Assembly: GCF_000147815.2 (NCBI RefSeq)
Contig: NC_015957.1
Coordinates: forward strand, 6,944,001-7,008,000
Length of the DNA: 64,000 bases
Reading direction: 5' to 3'
Source: Streptomyces violaceusniger Tu 4113
GTDB taxonomy: Bacteria > Actinomycetota > Actinomycetes > Streptomycetales > Streptomycetaceae
The notes beneath the pieces were generated by a model. That model had not been told where the DNA came from and did not search any database. It saw nothing but the letters and a program-made list of their open reading frames with translations. How positions within the stretch are numbered: position 1 is the stretch's first letter; each line of letters begins with the position of its first letter. The translations under genes were made by a program, and so were the position numbers. This document shows, piece by piece, positions 1 to 9,421 of the stretch.

Positions 1-189
1 CGCCCACTCGCAGCGCTCGGCCGGCGCCGATCCGGCCGCGAAGAGGCTGGCCGGGAGGGTGGAGAAGACATCGCTCACCTGGCGCGCCCGTCTCCCCAAG
101 GCGGCCTCCACCTGCTGCTGACCCCCGTCGCGGACGCACAGCGGCCGTTCCTGCTGTCCACGGCGACCGATCCGGTTGTCGACGATCAC
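1..189 (-). other. Open reading frame running off the left edge, unidentified
   Basis: A minus-strand frame opens with GTG at 187-189, directly after an in-frame TGA at 193-195, and stays open to base 1 (63 codons). It contains a Cys-Glu-Trp segment near the edge. I do not recognise it. It could be the start of a real gene or a chance frame; high GC makes long chance frames common. Confidence 0.2.
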
Positions 190-214
190 GCTTCAGGCCG
201 TCGACGGTCGCGAT

Positions 215-670
215 TCAGGCGGGCGGTAGCGCGGCGGCGGCCGAGCCGGCGAGGTCGGTGGCCAGTTCGCAGGGCCGGCCCTTGGGGCCCGCACCCTTGA
301 TGACCAGGGCCACCCGCTCGGTCCCCTTCACCCGGTCCAGGCCGGTGTAGTCACGATGGACCACCTCGACGCGGCAGCTCCCGGGGCCCTCGTCCTCCGG
401 CAGAACGATGGCCTGGTGATTGTCGCCGAGCTTGGTCGACCGGGCGTTCTTGTCGCGCGGCAGGTCGCCCTGGTCGAAGCGCAAGTCCACTTCGAACTCG
501 TTGGTGATGCTCTTCCACTGGCAGTCCCAGCGGCCGAATCCGACGTCCGGCTCCCGGGCGTCGATCCCGGCCACCTTCTCCAGCGCCTTGCCGTCGAGCA
601 ACGTACAGGCGTCCAGATGCGCCAGCGAACTGGCCGGAAAGTCCGGCGAACGCCGGCGAATCTCACCGCG
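215..670 (-). pseudogene. Decayed C-terminal part of a conserved secreted/sensor-domain protein
   Basis: From a TTG at 599-601 the frame gives 128 residues with an ordered pattern: LLDGKALEKV, then WDCQW, a GSCRVEV strand and a final Cys-containing helix (CELATDLAGSAAAALP). The frame stays open to 670 and reads HLDACT just before the TTG, which looks like the true continuation of the domain, but then turns into an Arg-rich stretch and hits TGA at 671-673 with no start or signal peptide. The paired-cysteine layout resembles small extracytoplasmic domains found at the ends of actinobacterial kinases and lipoproteins (inference). I read it as a 5'-truncated remnant; a short functional protein from the TTG is the alternative. 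Confidence 0.45.
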
Positions 671-702
671 TCACCCTCAGTGCCGCCATCCGCATCGGCC
701 GG

Positions 703-1596
703 TCAGCGCTTCTGTTCGGAGGCGGAGGGCCGTGGCTCGGCGGGCGTGGCGGTCATGTCGAGCAGGAGCATGGCGTCGTGGTCCGGGGTACCGGGTTCGG
801 CCGTGTAGACGCCCATGCGGTGGCCGGGAGTGCCTTCGAGTGCCATGCCCTGAAAGACGAGGGTGATCTTGCCGACGTGGGGGTGCTGGAAGGTCTTGGC
901 GGTGTGCTTGCGGCCGGTGACCTCGTAACGCTCCCACAGGCCCGCGAAGTCGGGGCTCTTGAGGAGCAGTTCGCCGACGAGCGTGGTGAGGTCAGGGGCG
1001 TCGGGGTCGGTGCCGGCCAGGGCGCGCAGGCGGGCGACGCAGCCGCGGATCTGGTTCTCCCAGTCGGGGAAGACCTCATGGGCCGCGGGGTGGAGGAAGA
1101 GGTAGCGGGCGAGGTTGCGCTGCTTGACGGGCCAGTCGGCGATGCCGGCGTAGAGGGCGAGGCCGCCGGGGTTGTGGGCGAGGATGTCCATACTGCGGCT
1201 GAGGATGTACGCGGGGTTCGGGCGCACCGTTTCCAGCAGCAGCTTCAGGTGGGGGCGCACGGTGCGGCTGGGGGCCGGGGCGGGCTTGGGTGCGTAGCGG
1301 GCGGCGCGGACGGCCAGCTCGCGCAGGTGCTGGTGCTCGGCGTCGTCGAGCTGCAGGGCGCGCCCGAGGGCATCGACCACGGCGGGGCTGGGGCGGGTTT
1401 CCTTGCCGCGTTCCAGACGGGTGTAGTAGTCGATGCTGACCCCGGCGAGGGTGGCCAGCTCCTCGCGGCGCAGGCCGGGGGTGCGGCGGATACCGGGCCC
1501 CGGGGTGAGGCCGGCGGCCTGGGGGCTGGTCTGGGTGCGGCGGGCGCGCAGGAAGCGCCCCAGTTCCTCGCCGCCGCTGTGCTGCTCGGGTGCCAT
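703..1596 (-). CDS. XRE-family regulator of the MmyB type
   Basis: 297 aa from ATG at 1594-1596. The N-terminal ~80 residues are a helix-turn-helix (GLRREELATLAGVSIDYYTRLERGK), preceded by the TPGLRREELA segment typical of MmyB-like regulators; residues ~105-270 match the MmyB ligand-binding PAS-like domain (YILSRSMDILAHNPGGLALY; HPHVGKITLVFQGMAL). Family members commonly sit divergent to an oxidoreductase gene that they control, and here the divergent neighbour 233 bp away is a zinc alcohol dehydrogenase. Ligands in the family are thought to be fatty-acid-like. The frame remains open well upstream of this ATG, but the conserved N-terminus begins here. Confidence 0.9.
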   Translation of the reverse strand: MAPEQHSGGEELGRFLRARRTQTSPQAAGLTPGPGIRRTPGLRREELATLAGVSIDYYTRLERGKETRPSPAVVDALGRALQLDDAEHQHLRELAVRAARYAPKPAPAPSRTVRPHLKLLLETVRPNPAYILSRSMDILAHNPGGLALYAGIADWPVKQRNLARYLFLHPAAHEVFPDWENQIRGCVARLRALAGTDPDAPDLTTLVGELLLKSPDFAGLWERYEVTGRKHTAKTFQHPHVGKITLVFQGMALEGTPGHRMGVYTAEPGTPDHDAMLLLDMTATPAEPRPSASEQKR

Positions 1597-1828
1597 AGGG
1601 CCAGTGTCTCCCCGCCTCCACCGGAACACGCCCGGTGAGGGGGGTCCTGTCACACCCCCGCTGGCCGCTCCCCCGCATACCTCGGCCTGCCTGAAGCGGG
1701 CGCGAGGCGGCAGGCTCGATGGTGTCGCGCCGACCGGCCTCCTGGGCCCGGAAGACGGTCGAGCGGTCCGGCGCCGCCACTGGCGGCTCCCTTCCACCAT
1801 CCCGCCCACATATCGAGGAGCTGCGCCC

Positions 1829-2863
1829 ATGCGCGCCACCCTGCTGTACGCGGCCGACGACGTACGCGTCGAGGACGTCGCCGACCCGAAGATCCAGAAC
1901 CCCACCGACGCGGTCGTGCGGATCGTGCTGTCCTGCATCTGCGGCAGCGACCTGTGGCCCTTCAAGTCGCTGCCGCACACCGACACCCCCCGCCACATGG
2001 GCCATGAGTTCCTGGGCGTCGTCGAGGAGACCGGCTCCGAGGTGCGCGGCCTCGTCCCCGGTGACCTGGTGGTGGCCCCGTTCATGTGGGCCGACAACAC
2101 CTGCGGGTACTGCCGCGACGGTTTGCAGACCTCCTGTGTGCACGGCGGGCAGTGGGGCGTGAACGGTGTCGACGGCGGCCAGGGGGAGATCGCGCGGGTC
2201 CCGTACGCCGACGGCACCCTGGTGAAGCTGCCGGTCGGTGAGGACTCCGAGCTGCTGCCGGATCTGCTGACCCTGTCCGACATCCTGTGCACCGGCTACC
2301 ACGCGACCCGTACCGCCGGTGTCGAGCGCGGCGACAGCGTCACCGTCGTCGGCGACGGCGCCGTGGGCCTGGCGGCCGTGATCGCCGCCAGGCTGCGGGG
2401 CGCCGAGCAGATCATCCTGATGGGCCGGCACACCCGGCGCACCGATCTGGGCCGTGACTTCGGAGCCACCGATGTGGTGGCCGAGCGCGGCGAGGAGGGC
2501 ATCGCCCGGGTGCGTGACCTGACCGGCGGCGAGGGCACCCGTAAGGTCCTGGAATGCGTGGGCCTGAGGGACGCGCTGGTGCAGAGCTTCGGCGTGGTCC
2601 GCGACGGCGGCACGATCAGCCGTGTCGGAGCACCGCAGTACAGCGATGTCGCGTTCGGGTTCGGCGACTTCATGCGCAACATCACCCTCACCGGTGGCGT
2701 CGCCCCGGCCCGCGCCTACATCGAGGAGCTGATGCCGCACATCCTCGACGGCTCGATCCGGCCCGGCCGGGTCTTCGACCGCACGCTGAGCCTGGAGGAC
2801 GTCGCCGACGGCTACCGGGCGATGAACGACCGCGAGGCCCTGAAGGTCCTCATCCGCCCGTGA
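1829..2863 (+). CDS. Zinc-dependent alcohol dehydrogenase (MDR family)
   Basis: 344 aa, ATG at 1829 preceded by GAGGAG. Medium-chain dehydrogenase: catalytic-zinc ligands Cys38 and His59-Glu60 (CICGSD; MGHEFLGVVEETG), a structural-zinc loop with three visible Cys (NTCGYCRDGLQTSC), and a Rossmann segment VVGDGAVGLAAVIAARLRGA. It resembles threonine-dehydrogenase-like / glutathione-independent formaldehyde dehydrogenase-like MDRs common in Streptomyces; the substrate is not readable from sequence. Divergent from the MmyB-type regulator, which is its likely controller, and followed 194 bp later by an aldo/keto reductase, so the two reductases may share a role in aldehyde or ketone detoxification. 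Confidence 0.9.
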   Translation: MRATLLYAADDVRVEDVADPKIQNPTDAVVRIVLSCICGSDLWPFKSLPHTDTPRHMGHEFLGVVEETGSEVRGLVPGDLVVAPFMWADNTCGYCRDGLQTSCVHGGQWGVNGVDGGQGEIARVPYADGTLVKLPVGEDSELLPDLLTLSDILCTGYHATRTAGVERGDSVTVVGDGAVGLAAVIAARLRGAEQIILMGRHTRRTDLGRDFGATDVVAERGEEGIARVRDLTGGEGTRKVLECVGLRDALVQSFGVVRDGGTISRVGAPQYSDVAFGFGDFMRNITLTGGVAPARAYIEELMPHILDGSIRPGRVFDRTLSLEDVADGYRAMNDREALKVLIRP

Positions 2864-2909
2864 CCCTCCCGGCGCTCCTCGCGGGCGCCCGCCTGCCGAG
2901 GGCGGCAGC

Positions 2910-3000
2910 CACGCCCGGCGGGCGCCACACGACGCGCGGCCACGCCCGGCGGGCGCCACACGACGCGCGGCCACGCCCGGCGGGTGCCACGCGACACAAC
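2910..3000. repeat. 31-bp tandem repeat, about 2.9 copies
   Basis: The 31-bp unit begins CACGCCCGGCGGGCGCCACA and occurs exactly at 2910-2940 and 2941-2971, with a degenerate third copy at 2972-3000. It lies in the short gap between the alcohol dehydrogenase and the aldo/keto reductase. The unit contains GCCCGGCGGGC, able to form small hairpins; it may attenuate read-through (inference). Confidence 0.9.
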
Positions 3001-3051
3001 GCTCGGCCGCGGGCGTCCGGCCGATCCGACGACACGTATCAGGAGAAGTGA

Positions 3052-4094
<1,043 letters not shown>

Positions 4095-4868
4095 TTACGA
4101 CGGCACGCTCGCTCCGAGGCGTTGGGCCATCGCCCGTGCCCCATCGAGGACCAACTCGACGTAGTGCTCCTTCTCCGCGTCGCCCCACCGCGGGGTCGGT
4201 ACCGAGATGCTCATGGCCGCCACGCAGTTGCCGAGCCGGTCGTACACCGGCGCGGCGACACAGGCCGCGTGGTCATTGGACTCGCAGTACTCCTCGGTCC
4301 AGCCGCGCTCGCGGGCCTCTTCGACCTCGGCCAGCAGCCGCTTCCGCGTGGAGATGCTGTTCGACGTCATCTGCTGCAGCGCCTTGCCGTTCGGGAACAG
4401 CTCATCGAGCTCCCGGGCCGGCAGGGCGCTCAGCAGCGCCTTTCCGCCCGCGGTGCAGGACGCGAGCAGCCGGCTGCCCACCTGCGACACCAACCGGACC
4501 GAGTACTTGCTGTCGATGCGCACGATGAACACCGCATATTTGCCGTCCCGTACGACCACCTGGACCGTTTCGCCGCATGCCCGCGCCACCTCGCCGGCAC
4601 ACTCCCGGCCCACCGTGGCGAGGTCGAGCCCGCGCTCGTAACCGGCGCCGAGCCGCAGGGCGTTGAGCCCTATCGCGACGCGTCCGGTCTCCTTGGAGAC
4701 GGTCACATAGCCCCGGTCGGCCAGCGTGTTGACGAGCTCGTGCGTGGTGGCACGGGGCAGGCCGAGGTGCTGGGTGATTTCCGGAACCCGCAGCCCCTCG
4801 TCCTGGTCGACGAGCAGCTCCAGGATGTCCAGGCCCCGGCGCAGGGCCGGAGCGGTGAGTCGCGCCAC
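4095..4868 (-). CDS. IclR-family transcriptional regulator
   Basis: 257 aa using the GTG at 4866-4868, which has a strong GGGAGG six bases upstream; a GTG at 4886 in frame lacks a ribosome site. Winged helix at residues ~10-65 (EITQHLGLPRATTHELVNTL), then the IclR ligand domain with SKYSVRLVSQVGSR, CTAGGKALLSAL and the C-terminal GNCVAAMSIS motif. IclR proteins bind short palindromes and often control catabolic clusters for small acids, lactones or aromatics. Its own promoter carries sequence resembling the palindromes of the 9.3-12.5 kb regulon, making it the best local candidate for that regulon's regulator (inference). Confidence 0.93.
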   Translation of the reverse strand: MARLTAPALRRGLDILELLVDQDEGLRVPEITQHLGLPRATTHELVNTLADRGYVTVSKETGRVAIGLNALRLGAGYERGLDLATVGRECAGEVARACGETVQVVVRDGKYAVFIVRIDSKYSVRLVSQVGSRLLASCTAGGKALLSALPARELDELFPNGKALQQMTSNSISTRKRLLAEVEEARERGWTEEYCESNDHAACVAAPVYDRLGNCVAAMSISVPTPRWGDAEKEHYVELVLDGARAMAQRLGASVPS

Positions 4869-4892
4869 GATGTCCTCCCAGCACACCTACCA

Positions 4893-4926
4893 ACAGACGA
4901 CGTCCAAAATATCAGACGCCGAGGTG
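4893..4926. promoter_or_regulatory. IclR-gene promoter with degenerate copies of the regulon operator
   Basis: Read on the minus strand toward the IclR gene, 4926-4906 contains GGCGTCTGATATTTTGGACG. This repeats the right half GCGTCT plus the ATATTT extension seen in the ALDH and SDR promoters. A second weak copy, ACAGACGACGTCCAA (4893-4907), matches the 6-3-6 palindrome at most positions. The GATATT element could be the -10 box, so binding would repress. Pattern seen directly; regulator identity inferred. Confidence 0.55.
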
Positions 4927-4945
4927 TGCGAGACAAGGTGGCCGG

Positions 4946-5620
4946 TCAGTCGTTCGCGGGTGCGTCCCCGTGGGGTGCCGGATCGGACTCGGGCTCGGGC
5001 AGTGGCTCGGCGTTGCGGGCACGGAGGCCGTCGAGGGAGATACGGAGCAGGCGGCGCCACTGGCCGGGGTGGCTGTCTCCGGTCGCCTGGACGATCTGAC
5101 TCAGGGATGCGCTGAGCAGGACCAGGTCGGCGGTGGTGACACCGGCGCGCAGGAGGCCGGCGTTCAGGCAGCGGGTGCGCAGTTCGTCGATGAAGGCGTC
5201 GCGGTACTGGGCACACGCGCGCGAGGGGGCGCCGGTGGCGGCGTAGCTCTCGACCATGGCGCGGTTGCGGGCCTGATGCGTGAGGGTCTGCTCGAAGAAG
5301 CCGGTCAGGGCCTCCCAGGGGTCTTCGGTCGCCTCCGCCGCCTCGTGGGCGGCGGTGAGCCAGCAGGTGAACTCCCGCTCCAGGACGGTGGCGAGCAGGT
5401 CGTCCTTGGTCGGGAAGTGGCGGTAGAGCGTGCCCATGCCGACGCCGCTGCGCCGGGCGATCTCGCGGACGTCGACCGTGCCGCCCCGTTCGGCGAAGAC
5501 CACCCCGGCCGCCTCGATGATCGCGGCGCGGTTGCGCTCGGCGTCCGCCCGGCGGGCGCGCTTGGCCGGGGGCTGCGTTGCCGGGGGTTGCGTGGGCGTG
5601 GACTGGTCGGCGCTGGTCAC
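4946..5620 (-). CDS. TetR-family regulator
   Basis: 224 aa, GTG start at 5618-5620. HTH at residues ~30-75: RNRAAIIEAAGVVFAERGG, VDVREIARRSGVGMGTLYRHFPTKDDLL; the C-terminal ligand domain is of the SACE_7040/YbjK-like type common in Streptomyces. It is divergent to an F420-reductase-like gene with two operator-like inverted repeats between them, so autoregulation plus control of that neighbour is likely. Confidence 0.93.
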   Translation of the reverse strand: MTSADQSTPTQPPATQPPAKRARRADAERNRAAIIEAAGVVFAERGGTVDVREIARRSGVGMGTLYRHFPTKDDLLATVLEREFTCWLTAAHEAAEATEDPWEALTGFFEQTLTHQARNRAMVESYAATGAPSRACAQYRDAFIDELRTRCLNAGLLRAGVTTADLVLLSASLSQIVQATGDSHPGQWRRLLRISLDGLRARNAEPLPEPESDPAPHGDAPAND

Positions 5621-5646
5621 GGCATTCAGCGTACAAGCGGCCTTTG

Positions 5647-5696
5647 CGGAGCGCTCGCTCCGGTTGTGTTACCTTCAAGGGGAGCACTCGCTCCGG
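5647..5696. promoter_or_regulatory. Two TetR operator-like inverted repeats
   Basis: Perfect 7-2-7 palindrome CGGAGCG-CT-CGCTCCG at 5647-5662, and a second imperfect copy GGGAGCACTCGCTCCG at 5680-5695, 33 bp apart (three helical turns). Both lie between the TetR start (5620) and the divergent oxidoreductase start (5808), the usual position for TetR operators. Confidence 0.8.
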
Positions 5697-5807
5697 TTTG
5701 GTGGCGCGAGAGGCCCAGACCTCCGCACGCCTGCTCCCGCCCGAGCCCGGCTCCCAGACAGAACCGCCGGCGGACCACCGGTCCGTCAGATGAGGAGACC
5801 TCCTTCC

Positions 5808-6578
5808 ATGGCAACACTTGGCTTCATCGGCAGCGGTCGCATCGGCACGAAGATCGCCCGGCTCGCGATCGCGGCGGGGATCGACGTCGTCCTGTCCAAT
5901 TCCCGCGGGCCCCAGACCCTGACCGAGACGGTCGCGGAGCTCGGGGAGCGCGCCCGGGCCGCGACGCCCGAGGAGGCGGCCCGAGCGGGCGACTGGGTCG
6001 TGGTGAGCATCCCGCTGACCCCCTACCAGCAGCTTCCGGCGGCCGCGCTGGCGGGCAAGGTCGTGCTCGACACGATCAACTACTACCCGTTCCGCGACGG
6101 GGACTTCGAGGTGCTCGACTCGGGCGAGACCACCACGAGCGAACTCATCCAGAAGCACCTGACCGGCGCGAAGCTCGTCAAGGCGTTCAACAACATCGCC
6201 GACGGGCACATCCCGGCGCTCGCCCGCCCCGCGGGAGCCGCCGACCGCTCCGCGCTGCCGATCGCCGGCGACGACCCGGAGGCGAAGGCGAGCGCCGCCG
6301 CCCTCATCGACCGGCTGGGCTTCGACACCGTCGACGCGGGCCCCCTGGCCGAGAGCTGGCGCTTCGAGCCGGAGACCGCGGCTTACGTGGCGCCTTATTA
6401 CGCCGACACCGACGCGTTGAAGGAATTCGTGGCCACGATGAGCGAGGAGATCAGGGCGGGCCGCCCGATGCAGACCCTGCCCCCCAAGGACCCGGGCACC
6501 CCGCTGTCCGCGCACCAACTGCGCGCCCTGCTGGCCGAGACGCCCCGCGTCCTCCCTGCCGACCGCGCGATGCGCTGA
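5808..6578 (+). CDS. NADPH-dependent F420 reductase-like oxidoreductase
   Basis: 256 aa, ATG at 5808, GAGGAGA upstream. N-terminal dinucleotide fold GFIGSGRIGTKIARLAIAAG with VVLSNSRGP (NADPH-type Ser-Arg after strand 2), then WVVVSIPLTPY and LVKAFNNI, all features of the NpdG/F420-dependent NADP reductase family. The C-terminal ~60 residues (ESWRFEPETAAYV...) are longer than in archaeal Fno, as in actinobacterial homologues called NAD(P)-binding proteins. It probably reduces NADP+ or a small quinone/flavin-like partner; true F420 use cannot be proven. Controlled by the divergent TetR. Confidence 0.8.
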   Translation: MATLGFIGSGRIGTKIARLAIAAGIDVVLSNSRGPQTLTETVAELGERARAATPEEAARAGDWVVVSIPLTPYQQLPAAALAGKVVLDTINYYPFRDGDFEVLDSGETTTSELIQKHLTGAKLVKAFNNIADGHIPALARPAGAADRSALPIAGDDPEAKASAAALIDRLGFDTVDAGPLAESWRFEPETAAYVAPYYADTDALKEFVATMSEEIRAGRPMQTLPPKDPGTPLSAHQLRALLAETPRVLPADRAMR

Positions 6579-7359
6579 CCCTGGCCCCGGCTGTGGGCGC
6601 CGACGGCGCGCAAGCGCACAGACCGGTCGGCTCCAGGGTGCTACGGGGTGTCCGGCGGATCTTTCCCCACCCCGCCCCTTCCCGATACCAGGGGCTCCGC
6701 CCCTGGACCCCGGGGTCCAGGGGCGGAGCAGCGAATCGATGCCGCGGGAAAGGGCGGGGAGGAGAGCAACCTGCCCGCCTCTGCCCGATACCAGGAGCCT
6801 CCCCCTGGGCCCCCGGTCTGGGGCAGAGCCTCGCCACGCAGCGGAGCCGCACACCGATGCTGCGAGAAGGCGCGGGGAGACGAGCCAGAGGCTTCGCCCC
6901 CGGACCCGGGGCCTGGGGCAGAACCCCAGTTGCGGGAAGGGGCGAGGAGGGGCGGGGGGGGAACAGCCCGCCTGCCCGCACCCATTAGCAGGGGCTTCGC
7001 CCCCCGTCGGGGCCTGGGACAGAGCCCCACCACGCGGCGGAGCCGCATATCGGTGCCGCCGGACGCGACGGGGAAGCGGGCAGCCCGCACGCACCCGTTG
7101 CCAGGGGCCTCGCCCCTCGACCCCGGAGCCTGGGGCGGCGGCGGAGCCGCATATCAATGCCGCCGGACGGGGCGGCGAAGCGGGCAGCCCGCACGCCTCT
7201 GCCGGATACCGGGGGCTCCGGGGTCCGGGGCAGAGCCCCGGTTCGGGAAGGGGCGGGGAGGAGAACAGCCCGCCGCAGGCGGCACGGTCCGCCGGACACC
7301 TCCTGGAGACGGCCGGATGACGGCCCGGACGTACCGGCCATCCGCCCAAGCAGTGTTGG
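6579..7359. repeat. Gene-free spacer holding six imperfect ~100-bp GC-rich repeats
   Basis: No convincing gene. Units begin with a CAGGGGCTTCGCCCC-type hairpin at about 6688, 6791, 6885, 6988, 7101 and 7208 (spacing 94-113 bp). Most units continue with GGGGCCTGGGGCAGAGCCCC-like sequence, then GCGGAGCCGCATATC...GCCG and a GAGGAGAACAGCCCGCC-like tail. Such GGGGCTCCGCCCC elements are common intergenic sequence in Streptomyces, but a six-fold array is unusual. Long frames through it on both strands are artefacts of the repeat. Confidence 0.8.
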
Positions 7360-8151
7360 TCAGATGACGTCGAGGGCGATCCGGCCCAGCTCGCCGAGGT
7401 CGGCGACCAGGCGGTCACCCGCGCTGATCGCCGTCGGGGCGCACAGAGTGCCGCTCAGGACGATGTCCCCGGCTTCCAGTCGCCGTCCGCCGCGCAGCAG
7501 GTGTTGGGCCAGCCACGCGACCGCCTCGGCGGGGTCGCCCATGACGGCGGTCGCGCTCCCCGGCACCGTCCGGGAGCCGATCGACAGCGTGGCGGTGATT
7601 TTCACCAGGTCCGCAGACGCCGGTGGGGCGACCGGGGACCCCAGCAGCGCGCGAGCGGCGTTGGTGTTGTCGGCCACGAGCATGGGGAGCGTTCGCGCGC
7701 CGCCGCGCCACCTGCTGTCGACGATCTCGAAGGCCGGTGCGACCGCGGCGGTGGCGTTGCGGACGTCCTCCGCGGTGACCTGCGGGCCGGGCAGCGCCTC
7801 GCCCAGGATGAACGCGATCTCCACCTCCGCCATGGGAGCGAACAGCCCGGCCGTGGCGAGGGGTTCGCCGTCCCCCAGCAGCCGGTCGGCGAGCAGGTGG
7901 CCCGCGGCGGGCTCGTCGGCGCCGAAGGTGTCCCGCACGGGCTGTGCCGTGAGGCCGACCTTGTAGCCGATCACCCGACCACCGGCCGCGATCGCCAGCT
8001 CGCGGGTCGCGCTCTCGACGGCGTAGGCCATTTCGAGGTCATCGAGCTGATCGGCCGCGGCGGCGTCGACCGCGGTGGAGTCGTCCGCGGTGGCCTCGTT
8101 ACCGGCTTGCCACAGCCGTCGGCCCAGGTCCGCGGTCAGGTTCTTCCTCAT
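7360..8151 (-). CDS. 2-keto-4-pentenoate hydratase-like enzyme (MhpD/FAH superfamily)
   Basis: 263 aa, ATG at 8149-8151. Matches 2-oxopent-4-enoate / 2-oxohept-4-ene-1,7-dioate hydratases: IGYKVGLTAQPVRDTFGADEPAAGHLL, metal-binding EVEIAFILGE, AFEIVDSRW, and the C-terminal LEAGDIVLSGTLCAPTAISAGD. The known reaction adds water to a 2-keto-4-enoate to give a 4-hydroxy-2-keto acid in meta-cleavage pathways; decarboxylase partners share the fold. The gene starts 10 bp after the stop of the upstream Zn-ADH, so the two form an operon under the palindrome at 9314-9328. Confidence 0.88.
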   Translation of the reverse strand: MRKNLTADLGRRLWQAGNEATADDSTAVDAAAADQLDDLEMAYAVESATRELAIAAGGRVIGYKVGLTAQPVRDTFGADEPAAGHLLADRLLGDGEPLATAGLFAPMAEVEIAFILGEALPGPQVTAEDVRNATAAVAPAFEIVDSRWRGGARTLPMLVADNTNAARALLGSPVAPPASADLVKITATLSIGSRTVPGSATAVMGDPAEAVAWLAQHLLRGGRRLEAGDIVLSGTLCAPTAISAGDRLVADLGELGRIALDVI

Positions 8152-8161
8152 CGGTCTCTCC

Positions 8162-9271
8162 CTACGAGCGCTGGTGACCAGGGATGATCACAGCACGGCC
8201 GGTGGCGCCCTGCGACAGCGCGGCGTAAGCCTCGTTGATCGCCGACAGTTCGTATTGTTCCCCGAGCAGCTTGTCGAGGGGCAGGCGGCCGGTCTTGAAC
8301 AGTTCGACGAGCTTGGGGATGTCGACCGGTGTGTTGGCCGAGCCGTAGAGGCTGCCGATCAGCCGCTTCTCCTGCTGTACCAGGGGGTTGATCGGTACAG
8401 CCGCGGTGGCGCCCGCCTTGCCGAGGCCGACGGCGACGGCGGTGCCGCCGGTGCCCACGACCTCGACCGCCTGGGCGAGCGTCTGAGGCGTGCCGACCGC
8501 GTCCAGCGACCAGGCCATCGGTTTCGGCGAGATCCTGGTGAGTTCCTCTGCGAGGCGGTGCGTACGGGCGTTGACCGCATGGCTGGCGCCCAGCTCAAGT
8601 GCCTTCTCCAGCTTGGCGTCCACCGTGTCGACCGCGACGATCGGATCGGCGCCGACGAGGCGCAGCCCCATCACCGCACTGAGCCCGACGCCACCGGCGC
8701 CGATGACCACGACGCCCTCTCCGGTGGCGTCCTTCATGACGTTCAGCGCCGCACCGGCCCCGGTCACCACGGCGCATCCGGCGATCGCCGCGATCTCCGG
8801 AGGGATGTCCGGGTCGATCGTGAGGACCGACCGTTCCGAGACGACGCATTGCTCGGCGAAGCAGGAGACCCCCATGAGGTGGTGGACCTTCTCGCCGTTC
8901 AGGTTCAGCCGCTGGGTCCCGTCGAGCAGGCCGCCCGAGGCCGCCTGCACCCGGCCGAGCGCGCACAGGGCGGGGCGGCCGGTCGTACAGAACTCGCAGT
9001 CGCCGCACCGCGGGCGCCACAAGGTGATGACGGTGTCGCCGGGGCGGACCCGGGTCACCCCCTCCCCCACCCGCTCGACGATGCCGGTCCCTTCATGCCC
9101 GAGCACCGCGGGCAGGCGGACGTTGAGGTCGCCGTTCATGTAGTGCAGATCGCTGTGGCACACGCCGGCGGCGAGCACGCGGAGGGTGACCTCGCCCGGT
9201 CCGGGGTCGTCGAGATCGACGTCCTCGACGGTCAACGGCGCACCGGGCCGGTGCAGTACTGCTGCCTTCAT
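8162..9271 (-). CDS. Zinc-dependent alcohol dehydrogenase (class III-like)
   Basis: 369 aa using ATG at 9269-9271 (MKAAVLHRPG; GAGG upstream); a GTG five codons earlier lacks a ribosome site. Catalytic zinc Cys38, His59, Glu60 (VCHSDLHY; LGHEGTGIVE); full structural-zinc set Cys89, Cys92, Cys95, Cys103 (CGDCEFCTTGRPALC); NAD site VVIGAGGVGLSAVMG followed by AVD, indicating NAD+ preference. This is the NDMA-dependent/mycothiol-like class of alcohol dehydrogenases used for primary alcohols or hydroxyacids. First gene of a two-gene operon with the hydratase. Confidence 0.92.
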   Translation of the reverse strand: MKAAVLHRPGAPLTVEDVDLDDPGPGEVTLRVLAAGVCHSDLHYMNGDLNVRLPAVLGHEGTGIVERVGEGVTRVRPGDTVITLWRPRCGDCEFCTTGRPALCALGRVQAASGGLLDGTQRLNLNGEKVHHLMGVSCFAEQCVVSERSVLTIDPDIPPEIAAIAGCAVVTGAGAALNVMKDATGEGVVVIGAGGVGLSAVMGLRLVGADPIVAVDTVDAKLEKALELGASHAVNARTHRLAEELTRISPKPMAWSLDAVGTPQTLAQAVEVVGTGGTAVAVGLGKAGATAAVPINPLVQQEKRLIGSLYGSANTPVDIPKLVELFKTGRLPLDKLLGEQYELSAINEAYAALSQGATGRAVIIPGHQRS

Positions 9272-9313
9272 TGAGCCACGCCTCACTGTGTACGGATCAC
9301 CGTGTACGAAACT

Positions 9314-9328
9314 TCAGACGCCGTCTTA
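9314..9328. promoter_or_regulatory. Operator palindrome upstream of the Zn-ADH/hydratase operon
   Basis: TCAGACGCCGTCTTA, a 6-3-6 inverted repeat ending 43 bp before the ADH start. On the minus strand it reads TAAGACGGCGTCTGA followed by AGTTT, the same order as the other regulon promoters. A partial relative, TGAGCCCGTCTCA, lies at 9354-9366. Confidence 0.75.
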
Positions 9329-9421
9329 CGGGTTGTCTTGCGGGTTGAGTATGTGAGCCCGTCTCAGCCGCCGTCAAGCGCGTTGACGAGTGCGCCGACG
9401 CATGCAACTGTGTCTTGAGAT

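Noticed and set aside
6688-7310. CRISPR-like periodic repeats
   Set aside because: Units are ~100 bp and imperfect with no conserved short repeat/unique spacer alternation and no cas genes.
4887-7418. 843-codon open frame on the minus strand
   Set aside because: It runs through the TetR and F420 genes and the repeat array, with repetitive GC-driven codons; the annotated genes explain the DNA better.
9354-9366. TGAGCCCGTCTCA as a fifth full operator in the ADH-ALDH region
   Set aside because: Spacing is two bases short of the others, so only partial similarity.
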